64,000 nucleotides of DNA from Cheilinus undulatus (GCF_018320785.1 NC_054865.1:33480398-33544397); one strand, 5' to 3'. Shown: positions 1-12,165, numbered from the stretch's first letter. Numbers and translations: made by a program. Notes: generated by a model from the letters alone, not told the origin.

Positions 1-1158
1 AAAAATCACACAGTTTTTATGTCATCATCACCCCCCATTAAAAAATACCTTTGCATCGGAGCTTTGGAACATGCAGAGAGCTTGGTTTCACCTTTCACTT
101 CCTTCATTTTTCTTATCTATAGCCAAATAAAACAGCTATTGGGGTTAAAATTCTAGTTTAAGCCATCACCTTTTAATCCCCATTGTCATCTTCGTCAGAT
201 ACTTGTCAACTCTGTCTAATGATGTTTTTTTATTTTACAAAAAATACATTACCTCCTGTTCATTTTATTCTGCTTATTTGTAAAAAAAATACCAGCTAAT
301 CTATAATAACTAATAACAGCAATAACAACTAATTTAAGGTAAAAAGATTATTTTAATATGTTTTACATTAAAAATAAAGTTGAAAATTATGAAATTCTGA
401 GATAAGATACATAAGATGAGTGAAATAAAATTAAAAAGTAAAAATAATGCAGATTTTTTAACCTAATAATATTATGTATTGCCAGTAATGGATAGTTAAA
501 AACTTCAGTATATCTGACTGACTTGACAACAATTAAGCTATGATGGGCAAAAAATGTCAAATTTTGAGAAAAAAAAAAAAACAAGAAAACAAAAATCAAA
601 AAAGTTCGATCAAAAATATTTTTCCTACATACAACTGCTAGTTAAGACCTTAGCCTGCACAAGTATCCACTAAAAATCATTGTAGTTTCACAAAAGTCAA
701 GTTCAGAACCTGTTTTGTCCCTTTTCTCATGAATCAGTGATATTTACCTTGCATGTTCTTTTATGGGCACATCTGATGAAAATATACAGACAAAAAATAA
801 AAGTTGATTCAATTTCAACTTGACAATTAAAGCCTACTATATAAGTGTGGGAAAAAAACTGATCGATGTGACTTGCAATGAATTATTTTGGAGATCAAGA
901 TTTCCCTTTTTTAAGGTTTTCTGGGATATTATATTTCAAAGTAAAACTTAAAAGAGTCACAAGCACTCACAAAAAAAAAAAAACACGTGGCTCAAGAGAC
1001 ACGCGTTGAGTATCATTGATATATATTCCCAATATGTAGAACTATTCTTTTACTTGTTAACAGCAAATTTACCATACTTTCCCCAATAAATGCTAAAGTG
1101 CAAATGTACAGGCATGGTTAAAAAACACTCATAGCAAAAGTTCAAATGTTTTTCCTAC
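1..1158 (-). other. vat1l intron 5 (partial), no further exon seen
   Basis: AT-rich sequence left of the last visible vat1l exon. I looked on the minus strand for the next expected exon and found none, so the intron continues past the left edge. It holds only homopolymer A/T runs, including an A run near 568-582 and another near 970-983. Confidence 0.6.
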
Positions 1159-4100
1159 CATAGAGGATGTAAGTTCCCAAAGGTTTCAGCAAACTTAAGC
1201 CTTTCCCTGTGTTCTCGCCACACAAGCTGTCCAACACAATGTCCACTCCTTCAGGAGAAATCCTGAAACACAGATAAACAAACAAAAAAGGATAAGTCAG
1301 AGATCAGTGAAAAAAATTACTCATAAACACAAAAACGGATGCATGGGCTACAGTTTTCATATACAGCAAAATGTAGTCAGAAACAAAGTCTACACATCAA
1401 AGGTGCAAGTATCAATTTGCAGTTTTACAGTACTTTGACAAACATTCATGTACAGTGTGTGCATTTTTTAGGCATGTAGGGCGCTGAGGATTCATCGAGG
1501 GGCCTGATGTGCAACAACCCAGGGCTGGAGAGGTGGGAAGGGTGGCCGGAGTAAAGCTAGAAACATATCAACACACAAGTGTTGCTAAGCAGCCAAGGTC
1601 AAGCTCGACCTTTTTGTCCAGGCCTTTTCCCCCCCTGGTAATAAGCCTGGAGACTGCTAGTGATTTTTTTGGTCCCTGGGACATCAGCAGCATGATCAGG
1701 GGCTCATGGCAACCCTGATACCTGACCCGACAGTACCCTAGGCCATGCTAACTCACCACATCAACCCCTTACTCCGCTCTAAAGTTGTGAACTTTATTTT
1801 TTTCAACTGATTATTTTGCCATGTTCCTGGTAATATGCAAGGACATCAAGAGCACGACTGGGGTTTTGTCAAACCTCTTTCTTTCCCATTGGTGCCTTCA
1901 GGTGGATTACACGCCATATCTAAGCCTTATTTTGGCTTAAAGTTTTGGCCCTAACATGCCTCAAAGTTCTGCACAGTACTATAAGAAATTTGTCAAACGT
2001 CTAAACTACACAATTTCCCAAAATACAGTTTGTTCATGTGTTTAATGTTGGTTTTTATCAACAACCTGAAACCCAGAAATATTCGACTTGCAATGACATA
2101 CAACTGGTAAAAAACAGACAGTTTGCTGACTGTTATAGCTCTTACCAAATACAACATAATTAAAATTTCCATCAATGATTCCAGTTCTTCAAAATATTTT
2201 TAGACCCCTACAATATTGCAATTAATCATCAGTTGATTGATTATTCAACACTTTTTTTAACAGGCTATGCAAGTAATATCTGGAAAAAAAAAACAGATAT
2301 TGCAAAAATCCAGACAGTCCAGCTGGAAGACTAATAGCTTTAGGAAACAGCGTTTGGTGTTCTTTACAACTTTCTGACACAATAGAGGCCCAAGATTTCC
2401 TGGAAACTTATCAACAGACTTTTTAGTAATTAAAATGGGTTTAAACCCTTAAAATGGATTCATATTTAGAATTTACCTCCGCTTCACAGATGAGCTAATC
2501 CCCTTATGGTGTCCACTCTAACGAAGAGAGTAATTGAAAAGCTCAGATGTTAAAAAAAAGAAAAAAAAAAAAAAAAAGAAAAAAAAAATTCATTAATTTT
2601 CACTGATATATGGTGAATGCTTGTTTAAGACTATTGGCACTTAATGTAAGCGTGCATGCCAACCATGTGTACTGGTGAACAGTATACAATTCAGTACACT
2701 CAGCCCATGATTCATCATTTGGAGCAGCTTCAGACTTCACTCATATGGTCTCACATCTCATAATGCTCATACCTTATGGATACCTAAGATATTCACAGTT
2801 TACAGTCCAAATGTTTTCTTTGACTCTGTCATCACTTCTCCAGGCCTTTCAGAGTTCTCCAAATCTGTAATATCCTTCATGTCATATAACAAAAATGCTC
2901 TTATTACACAGAAACTCAGCCAGACAAAACAGTCTACCTAGGGATATGAAAGAATGAAAGGCATGTCATGAATAAGTCCTTACTTTCTGCCTTGTGGCCC
3001 TGGACACCTGCCTGGCTAAACTGCTTGGTGGTCTTGTGATTCCCATGGTTTTTTGCCTTTTGTAAAAAGACTAATTTAAGAGTACTTTGCTCTTGATCCT
3101 GAGAAGAATGTGCGGGCCAGGGAGATGAAAGGCATATTAATCCACTGCAACTAGATATGAAGGCAGAACCACAAAGTGATCAGTAGCCAGGGAAAAGTAT
3201 GCATGTCATTTTCAAAGTGTTATATTGTGTTTCATATTTTATGTATCCTGTTTAAATGACTCTGCATTAGAGCAAGTAAAGATATGAAGCTACTATGAAA
3301 GCCCTCTAAAACTTTATAAACAGATCTAGTTAGCGGCATAAATTCAGTGAACCCGTCTTATCTAGGGCAACGTGTTTTCTTTGCATGCCAACAATGTTTC
3401 TGTGATGAGCGGAATGTGTAGCCTATCAATGCTCAGCACTAATTGGCTCAGTTGTTCCACATTGCCAGTGCAGACCTCCGCCCTGCACACACAGCGTTAC
3501 TGCTGCTGCTGCTATGTCAGATGAGCTGTGTGTTGCCATGGGAACCATGGCCACACAAGACCAAATAAGGCAACAGGTAACATCTGCATCCTTCCGCAGC
3601 CCTCTAAGGACAGTGAGGTCCACGTAATCACAATATGTTATGTACGCATGGTGCGTAAGCCAAGCATTCAGTGTTAATATGCAAAACTGGACAGCTACTT
3701 TGGTGAAGTATACAGTGAGAAACAGACACAAAGAACTTTCTGTACTTACTTTTTGATTTCTTGCATATAGTCAATGTTTCTGTCAAAGAGGTGAGTCACC
3801 GAGTCTCTGATGGCTGCGTGTTTGGAGCTTGAGGCAATCCCAAACACAGTGACACGAGGTACAGTGGAGCAAAGCTGAGCCACAGCTTGACCCTGAAAAT
3901 AACAAACAGTTGCAACAATTTATCAGTGCATGTGACCAGAGGGCTTAATCTAAATAAACAAAGTTTACAGGAAGGCAGTAAACATCATAAAAAAGTAAAA
4001 TATATTAGAAACAGGCAGTTGCAAGATTTTTTTGGATTTAGTGGCACATTTGAGTCATAAAAGCTGTGTTAGAAATTGGCTGGCAATTATTTCTATGTTG

Positions 4101-5590
4101 CACTGTGATATAAACAATAATAAAGCAATAACAGGAAACAACCTGTTGCAGTTGCAGTTATTATTCCAACTGTTACAATAAGCATTGTATAAAATACTGG
4201 ACATTTTTCTGCAGCTGTGCAATGCACATGTAGGAACCAGACTTACTACAGCTCCTCCTGCTGAGTGAACCAACACAGACATCCCCTCACGCAGATTGGC
4301 TACCTCAAACAGCATCATATAGGCAGCCACAAAGTTCAGGGAGAATGCAGCCGCTTCGGAAAAACTCATTTCATCTGGCATCTTGTAGACGTAATCCACT
4401 GGTGTGCAAACAACCTCTGCCCAGGCATTGTAATTCACAAAAGCCATAACTCTGTCGCCTATCTGAAAGAAATATGTGAGGATAGACAAATACCAAGCAG
4501 ACAGGGGAATAATCATTCATGGATTATTGATTGATTACAATCTATCATTTATATCAGGTTTATGGTACATGACTCAAAAGATGCTGAAGCAGACTTCATC
4601 GCTTATGGACAGACACTGTTCTTTCACCACAGCTATTTTATATTAAAATGTTTAATTTTACTTACCTCAAATCCTGTTGTGTTTTCAGCCACTGATTCCA
4701 CTATCCCAGAGCATTCGAACCCAGGGACTAGAGGAGGTTTTGGGGGGTTATCAATCGTCCCCTGACGTACCATCAGATCCAGAAAATTCAAGCCACTGCG
4801 TCAGAGAAATAAATAAATAAAACCTCACAGTTTGTTGACATGAAATCAATACTGGAAATTATGGCTTAGACTGCCCCCAACAACAAACAGCTAGTCAGAA
4901 ATTTAGGATGGGCTATTAAGAGATTTAGGGGTTCGTGTGTGATTTACATCATCATGATCACCAGTGAGTTACTGGTCATTCCCCTGTTAATATAGGACTC
5001 AAAGGATTCAACAGGCATTCTGTATTAAAGAAATGTATAACTCTGAGTTTTCATAGGTTAGCCACAATCTGCTGCATATGCCATGTGAAATCACCGTTTA
5101 TCTGATATGTAAACTTAAAATGATTAAACCTAATAATGATGGCTATCTGGCAACAGTTTGTTCTCCATTTCCGCTCGGTATGAAAAAGCTTCAGCCTGCC
5201 TGCCAGCCTCCTGCACTAGTAAAGACCTGTGGCTTCATCACTGCGAAATTATTCCAAGATGTTGCCGAGCCCCCGTGTTTAATAGAAAATACTGTAAAAC
5301 ATGGGGATGTAACAGGGAGGCCATAACATGACACAATCTAGAAGTATAATAAATCACTGATATTTTCATATTTACCATGCTTTTACGCGAATCTTCACTT
5401 CTCCGTCCTGCAGCTCGGGCATTGCCTTCTTGGTTACCCTGAGTTTGTTGAGACCTCCAAATCCTGCCAATATCACTGCTCGCATTTCTTTGGCATCGCT
5501 GGAAGATTCCACACTTTCTTTTTCTTTCCCAACATTTTTCTCTATCATGAACTCAGTTTCCTCTGTCATATGTGCTCCTTCTTTCGCCAT
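1159..5590 (-). CDS. vat1l: vat1l, synaptic vesicle membrane protein VAT-1 homolog-like (first five coding exons; continues off the left edge)
   Basis: Minus-strand exons read by eye: 5590-5376, 4795-4666, 4462-4247, 3892-3750 and 1262-1159. All have GT/AG junctions and compatible phases. The start ATG at 5590 gives MAKEGAHMTEETEFMIEK, matching the VAT1L N-terminus as I remember it (VAT1 itself starts differently). Later exons give MRAVILAGFGGLNKLRV, GLNFLDLMVRQG, VPGFECSGIVE, GDRVMAFVNYNAWAEVV and LVHSAGGAVGQAVAQLCS, the medium-chain dehydrogenase/quinone reductase core with its nucleotide-binding glycine motif, then VDIVLDSLCGENTGKG and LLKPLGTYILYG. About 270 residues are visible; the family is roughly 400, so the C-terminal third lies left of the window. 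Family knowledge: zinc-independent MDR proteins, with VAT1L mainly neuronal; its substrate is not established. It is transcribed in the same direction as bola3, 3.6 kb away. Confidence 0.93.
1263..3749 (-). other. vat1l intron 4 with an unidentified GC-richer block
   Basis: A 2.5 kb intron. Positions about 1470-1770 are clearly less AT-rich than their surroundings and carry a short open frame, but neither strand gives a recognisable protein or clear terminal repeats; it may be an old mobile-element fragment. Near 2550-2590 is an A-rich microsatellite with scattered G. I see no other gene in it. Confidence 0.5.
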
Positions 5591-6600
5591 GTCGGAGACC
5601 AGCGCCTGCTCTGCCTCTCCGCTCCTCTTCGGGGCTCAAAGTGATGTGTTGTGCGGGCAGCCTGTGCACAGACAGGCACTGCATGGATGGACGGGTTTCC
5701 ACGGTGGAGTCTGAAATCTCAGTCTGTAGTTTTATTTAATCATGCGGATGCTAGGTCGACGTAACCATGTTTCCCCAGTGGAGTGGAAGTCTTTGTTTCC
5801 TCGAAGACTGTGAGTAATTCAACACGTTTGTAATTTTAAGAAATAGTTTTATTTCATCACCCCATTTGCGCAGCTTTTGCTCGCGTTAGGCTGTAAATGG
5901 CGCCATCTGCTGGTGGGCTGATGAAAACTTTAAAAATATTTCAGTCTAGGCATGCAACTCAAAAATCCTCAACCGTTAACGTGTGGTAACGTTCTCATGT
6001 CAGCAGCAGCGCCCATGTGCTGGTATTTATTGATACTTTGGTAAATTTTTGCAAAACGTTATAAAGATCTGGTTGAGTTTCACAAAGGTACGATAAAGCG
6101 GTATTTCTTCCTATGCCAGTTACCCCGACGACTGCCAACTATCTTTGTCACATTTAATCTAACAGATACAAACGTTAGTCCACGAAACAGTTTATTTCCG
6201 TTGTTGTGGCTAACGTGGTGATAGACAGCTGCCTGATTTTACTGTACATGTAAAAAAAAAAAACAAAGAAGAGGACACTTACTTGTCGTCAAATTTGGAC
6301 GTTGAATGTAAGTCCGTAACAGTTTCTTGTTTTACTGGTATCTTATTTAGGGCTCCATCCGTAACTCGGTTTGCCTGTACAGGGAGCAGCAGCATAAAAT
6401 GATGGTAACTAGCTTAACTTGGGTTGTATATGCAGACTATGGGGAGCACTACAAGGTGGATCCAGCTTTCCCCCCAGGAAGTCATTGAAGTTGTATCTGT
6501 CACATTCTCCTATAAATTAAAATAAATAAATATATAGATAAATAAAGGGGGCATCAGGCGCCATTTGATGAACCTTTAACCCTACTGAAAAACTGACCGG
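5591..6600. promoter_or_regulatory. vat1l 5' flank and spacer
   Basis: The first few hundred bases upstream of the vat1l ATG (about 5591-5770) are more GC- and CpG-rich than the rest and are the likely promoter and 5' UTR region by position. There is no clear TATA box. Beyond that the sequence is AT-rich and unremarkable up to the minisatellite. Confidence 0.4.
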
Positions 6601-6612
6601 CATGAAAATAGC

Positions 6613-7730
6613 TGCTCAGTACTGGTTAAATGCTGGTTTGATGCCAGCTAATACTGATCAGATACTGGGCTATCTTGGTTTGATGCTGGCCAGTGCTGGT
6701 TTAACAATGACCTATATTGGTTTGATACTGGCCAGTGCTGGTTTGACAATGACCTATGTTGGTTTGATACTGGCCAGTGCTGGTTTGACAATGACCTATG
6801 TTGGTTTGATACTGGCCAGTGCTGGTTTGACAATGACCTATGTTGGTTTGATACCGGCCAGTGCTGGTTTGACAATGCCCTTTAACTGCTGGTCAATGCT
6901 GGTTTGATACTGGTCAGTGCTGGCCAATACTGACTAGATACTGGTCTGTCTTGGTTTGATACTGGTCAGTGCTGGTTTGACAATGACCTATGTTGGTTTG
7001 ATACTGGCCAGTGCTGGTTTGACAATGACCTATGTTGGTTTGATACTGGCCAGTGCTGGTTTGACAATGACCTATGTTGGTTTGATACTGGCCAGTGCTG
7101 GTTTGACAATGACCTATGTTGGTTTGATACTGGCCAGTGCTGGTTTGACAATGACCTATGTTGGTTTGATACTGGCCAGTGCTGGTTTGACAATGACCTA
7201 TGTTGGTTTGATACTGGCCAGTGCTGGTTTGACAATGACCTATGTTGGTTTGATACTGGCCAGTGCTGGTTTGACAATGACCTATGTTGGTTTGATACTG
7301 GCCAGTGCTGGTTTGACAATGACCTATGTTGGTTTGATACCGGCCAGTGCTGGTTTGACAATGCCCTTTAACTGCTGGTCAATGCTGGTTTGATACTGGT
7401 CAGTGCTGGCCAATACTGACCAGATATTGGTCTATCTTGGTTTGATGCTGGCCAGTGCTGGTTTGATGATGGCCTATGTTGGTTTGATACCGGCCAGTGC
7501 TGGTTTGATGATGGCCTATGTTGGTTTGATACCGGCCAGTGCTGGTTTGACAATGCCCTTTAACTGTTGGTCAATGCTAGTTTGATACTGGTCATTGCTG
7601 GTTTGATGCTGGCCAATAGTGACCAGATACTGGTCTATCTTGGTTTGATGCTAGCCAGTGTTGATTTGATGCTGGTCAATCCTGGTTTAATTCTGGCCAT
7701 TGCTAGTTTGATGTTGGTCAATGGTGGAAA
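6613..7730. repeat. Two-level minisatellite: 42-bp unit made of two diverged 21-mers, in three higher-order blocks
   Basis: The unit is TGGTTTGATACTGGCCAGTG + C followed by TGGTTTGACAATGACCTATG + T. The two 21-mers are recognisably related, so the array is a 21-bp repeat that became a 42-bp dimer. There are about four dimers in the first block, nine nearly identical dimers in the second (6956-7335), and a shorter third block with variant units. Each block ends with the same variant (ATGCCCTTTAACTG, ending in frame at 6907, 7393 and 7585), giving higher-order spacings of 486 and 192 bp. Because 42 is a multiple of three and the unit has no stop, both strands are open, with 14-residue repeats (GLILASAGLTMTYV on plus, SNQHWPVSNQHRSL on minus). 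I regard these as by-products of the repeat, not genes. Confidence 0.97.
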
Positions 7731-8358
7731 TAACTTTTTGATATATGGCTTTATCACTGCAGAAGCAATCCTTACACTTGTTACAATAGTTTAATAATAA
7801 ATGACTGAGACCAATCCTTTTGGGGCAGGGATTAGGTCTAAAAAATGCTGGGCTTCATACTGTATTGTACTGGATGAAATGTGACTTCAGACATCACTTT
7901 TACTTAAGGAAACTGTATCAATAATATCCTTGACATTGATCAGTTAATTGGAAGAGAAAGTAATCAATGGATTAATAGCTTGAATTACTAGATGTATTTT
8001 TGCCCATAGCATACTAATAAATGGGCCATCCATTTAAAGAAGCTAAACTTCAAATGCTGAATTAAATTTAACCAGGCATGCCATTTAGGTATCAGAATGC
8101 ACTTTGCTTGCAAACTTGATTTTAATCACAAATGTATGGGAGAAAGACGGTGCTTTTTATTGCTATACGTGTTATCACAGCATACACAAATTCAAAATCC
8201 ATGTGCAATCCAGTTGCTAGTAATCAATTTGAATTGGACATTGTCACATAGCCTGTGATCATACTCTCACTGACTTTGCAATTTAAAGCTCTACAGCTAC
8301 AGCAGTTCTGTGAAAGCAAGGTTCTGTGGTAATTCTCTTATATTAGGGATGGTTGTTC
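7731..8358. other. AT-rich spacer, nothing recognised
   Basis: Unique-looking AT-rich sequence between the minisatellite and the TIR element. No exon, RNA gene or clear repeat was seen on either strand. Confidence 0.5.
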
Positions 8359-8918
8359 CTAACCTGACACGTCAGATGGATTTGTTTCACACATCCATCT
8401 GGGAAAGCTTCAATAGGAAATGTTTGAGAAAAGGCAGAGGCTTTGAAAAAAAACTCGGAGGGTGATTGGGTGAACATTTTGTCACATCTCTACGGGCCAA
8501 TCAGAGCAACAAAACACGTGACGTCGCGGCTATTGAACTGAGCGTGCGCAGCTACTGAGGAATAACGCGAAACATGACGACTATGGACATGTAAGTACTC
8601 GACTTTTGTCGTTTTTTTAAAAAGAAAACAACTCACTGCTGTTCTTTGTTCTTCTTTTAACAAAGAAATGTCTTCAAGTTCTGATAAAACTGGCGCTTCA
8701 GCAGCATCCACGCTAATCTCTTCCTCCATAACTGCACCAGCTCTTGCTGCTGCTTGTCAAGGCCATGACAGTGCTGCGCCTGAAAGTACTGCCTCTCGTC
8801 GCTGATTGGTCCTGTCACTTTCTAACCGGGCTCAAACGGTTCAGATGGGAGCTTTGCAAGATGGATTCACCAGTGAGAAACAAGGAAACGGGCGTATCCA
8901 TCTGCTTTGCAAGGTTAG
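8359..8918. mobile_element. Putative non-autonomous DNA transposon with a possible helicase-like fragment (Kolobok-like suspected)
   Basis: The left boundary CTAACCTGACACGTCAGATG and the inverse of the right boundary (CTAACCTTGCAAAGCAGATG at 8918) match well enough to be imperfect terminal inverted repeats about 23 bp long, enclosing 560 bp. The interior is unusually GC/CpG-rich for the region. On the minus strand, 8729-8610 encodes SELEDISLLKEEQRTAVSCF, which resembles the region just before the ATP-binding domain of RecQ-like helicases carried by some fish DNA transposons; this rests on memory. The plus strand holds GCCAATCAG and CACGTGACGTCGCGG motifs near 8495-8530. Superfamily assignment is tentative; the inverted ends are seen directly. 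Confidence 0.5.
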
Positions 8919-9244
8919 GTTGTACCAGTTTCCTCCCCAGTTTCTTATAATTTCACCAGAATCATTATAAACCTTGAGAGTACCCTATACTGGAATAAAC
9001 TACCTCTATGACAAGTCATTTGTGCGTATTGTAGCCTTAGATTAATTTATACTGTATATATTATCACAGATCAGCATATCTCTGTTGTTTAAAAAAGATA
9101 AAGTATAATTATGTTTCTTACTCATTTTGCACAGCTAACAGTAACTGAATACATTAACTACACAATATGCTCTTTCAAACTGTACATTCATAATAGATAA
9201 AAGAGAGAAAGGAAAAAAGTTCCTGGCAAAGAGACTTTCTTAAA

Positions 9245-10162
9245 CTAATTTGGAACACCAGTGAATATTCGTAGTCCATGCATTCCTTGAATCTCATCCT
9301 TGAGTGCCTGTGGAGAATAAAACACAACTTATTAATACTTTTTATATGAAAAAATACAAGACATTAAGAACTTCAGCATGCCCACAATATTTAAGGGACA
9401 AATTATAAAATTCTCAAGTGCAAGGATGTTAGTTTCATTTACCTGATTCACTAATTGGTGTTGTTGAACTGTCCTTTTCCCTTTGAACTCACTGGACTCT
9501 ATATGGATCTCATACATGGCTCCACAACCACCTAAACACCAAAAATACTGTCATTTAAAGAGTATGATTGTAATCATTCAGACTAGTCATTACCATGTTG
9601 TATATCAGAGGCATCGACAATCTAAAATATATTAATTTAAGTGAAAGGGCCACTGAGATTTTTGAGGAAGGTTAATTAACCTGTTTTCAAGAGCACTAAA
9701 GAAAAGTTAATCACTGGATGTCAATTATTCTGCACCTAGATTTAAAGAAAGCCGGTTCAGCGTCCTTGAACTTTTTAAAAATAAGTGTTGGTTAAAAACT
9801 GCTATGTCAAGCCCTTCATTTCATGGAGCTAGTCATCTGACAGATGTGACGCACCTGAAATATCCACAACTTTCAGCGAAGAGGCTAACGGGAACTTCTC
9901 CTTCAGTATGGCAGCGATGCGTACCTCTCCGTCTGTTTGTGAGGAGAGACACCTCTGAACACTGCCGGTGAGAACAACCTGAGAGGACAGAAACAAGGAG
10001 CTCTGAGCGGAGTCAAGTCAAGATGGCTAGCTCATATTAGCAGCACAGACTGACCCTTTAATCTACAGCACAGGGCTGTCAGAGTGTATTTACTTGGTTG
10101 GTGCGGAAAACCCGGAAAGAGGATATCAAAGTGTTGGTCAGGCTCCGTTTGCAGGCGAACAT
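9245..10162 (-). CDS. bola3: bola3, BolA-like protein 3 (mitochondrial Fe-S cluster maturation), complete
   Basis: Four minus-strand exons: 10162-10094, 9978-9855, 9531-9443 and 9307-9245. All have GT/AG junctions, and they join to 345 nt (114 aa plus stop). The first exon MFACKRSLTNTLISSFRVFR is rich in K, R, S and T with no acidic residue, as expected for a mitochondrial presequence. The body gives QTDGEVRIAAILKEKFP, KVVDISGGCGAMYEIHIES, KGKRTVQQHQLVNQALKDEI and a terminal MHGLRIFTGVPN, the BolA fold with the BOLA3-type Cys in GGCGAMYEI and the conserved His in MHGLRIF. Human BOLA3 is about 107 residues. Family knowledge: BOLA3 works with GLRX5 and NFU1 to deliver [4Fe-4S] clusters to lipoate synthase and respiratory-chain proteins. 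A TGACGTCA site lies 73 bp upstream of the ATG. Confidence 0.95.
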
Positions 10163-10234
10163 CGTGGAAACTTTAATAACTTCCACACTGGTCCGTTAAG
10201 AAGTCATGCCCCTAAATAACTCGTCTCACTAATA

Positions 10235-10242
10235 TGACGTCA
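10235..10242. promoter_or_regulatory. Consensus CRE palindrome TGACGTCA upstream of bola3
   Basis: A perfect 8-bp CRE/ATF palindrome about 73 bp upstream of the bola3 start codon, in a CpG-containing context (GTCACATATCCGGGCGC follows). Proximal position suits a CREB/ATF-responsive promoter. Function is inferred from motif and position only. Confidence 0.5.
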
Positions 10243-12109
10243 CATATCCGGGCGCTTGACGACTGACCATTTTTTCTTCCTCTCATCGCTCTCTGCGTGT
10301 TCTCATCTGGACAGGCATGACAGTAACCACAATCTGAGTTATCTCTCATAATAACCATTTTATACGGTGTATTTTCAATATTTCTATGATACGAGGAGTG
10401 TATTTGTCATACACTGCAAAATCATGGTCCATTGTAAAGCTAAGCTGTGATAACCATATTTAATTTCTAACCTAAATAATAATCCCTCTTATCAAGGAAC
10501 AAACAGTAATGAATTTTAATTTATTTATGTTAAAGTACAAATAAAGCCTTGTTCAAAATGTAAACCCTTTTTCTTTGTGGTGTTAATAATGTGGATGAAC
10601 ATATTTAACTAAACCATTCAGAAAGTAATATCAGATTTCAAAGCTAATCCAATATGTGCATAAATGTCAGGATGTCAGAAAATAAAGTAGATTTTTTTTT
10701 TTGTCTTTCATTTGGTTTTTATTTTTCATTTAGTTTTTACTTTTTGTTTTGAATTTCAGTTTAGTTGTTTTTAGTTTTTACTGCTGGTTTGTTAGTTTAG
10801 TTTCATTTAGGAAAAAAAAATCTTAATTTTAGTATATTTTTTATTAGTTCTGGTGTTTTCATTTTATCAGCAATACAGGGTACCTGTTAGGGGGAGACCT
10901 AAAAGTGCTGGAAAAATTGACACCTTACAATTATGAAAAACACATTCAAACAGGTTACCCTTCACTTTTGATTTTATTTATTCAAATGCAATGATTAAAT
11001 ACAACTTAGTCTTATTTAATCAAGTTTTACACTGTTTAGGCCTGGGTTTACATGTTAGTCAGTCTGCTGCTGTCAAAGACTCAAATTAAGAAGATTTTGT
11101 CCCTAATTTTATTTTATTTTAGTTAGTTTTGTAAGCACACAATGTACTTTAAGTTAGTTTCTGTCTTTGAAAAAAGCTTGGTTTTTATTTAGTTTCAGTT
11201 AACTAAAAATATTTGTAATTATTTAATTAGTTTTAGTTAACTAATAACCTTAATTGGGTGTTATGGTGACTATGCTTATACAGACTGTATCTAAATACAT
11301 TGAAAAGAAAGCCAACATAATCTTACAACACAATCTTACGAATAACGCCAAAGTCTTTTTAATGAGTCTGAAAACGACATGGCTTATGGTATTAATCCAG
11401 ATGAAGCAGCAAACCAAAGCTGTTATTTTACAACCAGAAATCCTGATTTGACCTTTCTGTTGTTATTTCATTATCTACATTTATATTTCAATTGTTTACA
11501 TTAGAAAGGCTCTAAAAGTACCCTAGAGTTGGCATACATGAAATGCAGTCATAGTTTTAACCACTACTTTTTCTAAGTTAGGAGTCTTCCATGTAAAATA
11601 TGTATGTATAATTTTTATACATAGGGGAATATAAGAACTGTTTATTTGTAAAGCTCTTTTCAGGAGACCGTAAAAGTATTTAGCACACGTATTCTTCATT
11701 GTAGTAAAATGTGAAGAAATTGTTCTATTGTGTTATTATATTATAAACCTGAAGTATAAGTAAAGTCCACCATCTTTTAAACTGAATGTCTGCTATTTGA
11801 GTGTAGTCTATGAGTCCATACAATAGCAGGACCACGGTTGGAGCCTCTTTTTAAAGTCCAGATTGACGTTTTCATGGATGGATGGTATGAATGAGAGGCT
11901 TATCTCACTCTGCAGGTTTTGGACCCCTGCATTATGGAGGCAGAGGAGCAATTAGTGGCTGTTGACAGTGGGCTTTATTGCCTTTCTCTACAGCTCTGAG
12001 CTTTGTGTGGGCACAAAAACTATGGCCACAACACAAAGCTGGAGAAGCACTGAGGAGGCCATCCTAATGTCAGAAATTATCCCAAAGAGATGACTGGTGT
12101 CATGGTTGC
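10243..12109. other. bola3-pkd1l2 intergenic spacer with a probable interspersed repeat
   Basis: Head-to-head spacer. Positions about 10715-11255 carry T-rich TTTAGTTTTTA-type sequence at one side and GTTTTAGTTAACTAA-type sequence at the other, resembling a common fish non-autonomous repeat; its ends are not sharp enough to place. The short open frame at 11254-11451 has no recognisable product. The stretch about 11880-12100 is GC-richer and probably holds the pkd1l2 5' UTR. Confidence 0.4.
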
Positions 12110-12117
12110 TGACGTCA
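12110..12117. promoter_or_regulatory. Consensus CRE palindrome TGACGTCA upstream of pkd1l2
   Basis: A perfect CRE palindrome 49 bp before the preferred pkd1l2 start codon. It may lie in the promoter or the 5' UTR, as the transcription start is unknown. Confidence 0.4.
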
Positions 12118-12165
12118 GGACCCTTTAAGACCACAGGTCAGCAGACAGTCTGGACAGTTGCAGGG

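Noticed and set aside
4265-4534. Plus-strand open frame over vat1l exon 3
   Set aside because: It is the antisense of a real exon with clear MDR-family sequence on the minus strand.
5078-5326. Open frame in vat1l intron 1 (82 aa)
   Set aside because: No resemblance to a known family, and it lies between two well-supported exons of the opposite strand.
5430-5714. Plus-strand open frame over vat1l exon 1
   Set aside because: Antisense shadow of the vat1l first exon and its GC-rich 5' flank.
6602-7585. Long repetitive open frames on both strands (14-residue repeats)
   Set aside because: They follow from a stop-free repeat unit whose length is a multiple of three. No splice context, no signal or domain, and equal openness on both strands argue against coding.
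6613-7730. CRISPR-like array
   Set aside because: Head-to-tail repeats without unique spacers, in a eukaryotic intergenic region; it is a minisatellite.
8574-8590. First exon of a new plus-strand gene (ATGACGACTATGGACAT then GTAAGT)
   Set aside because: Joining to the next plausible acceptor gives a frame that stops after a few codons, and the block lies within inverted repeats of a probable mobile element.
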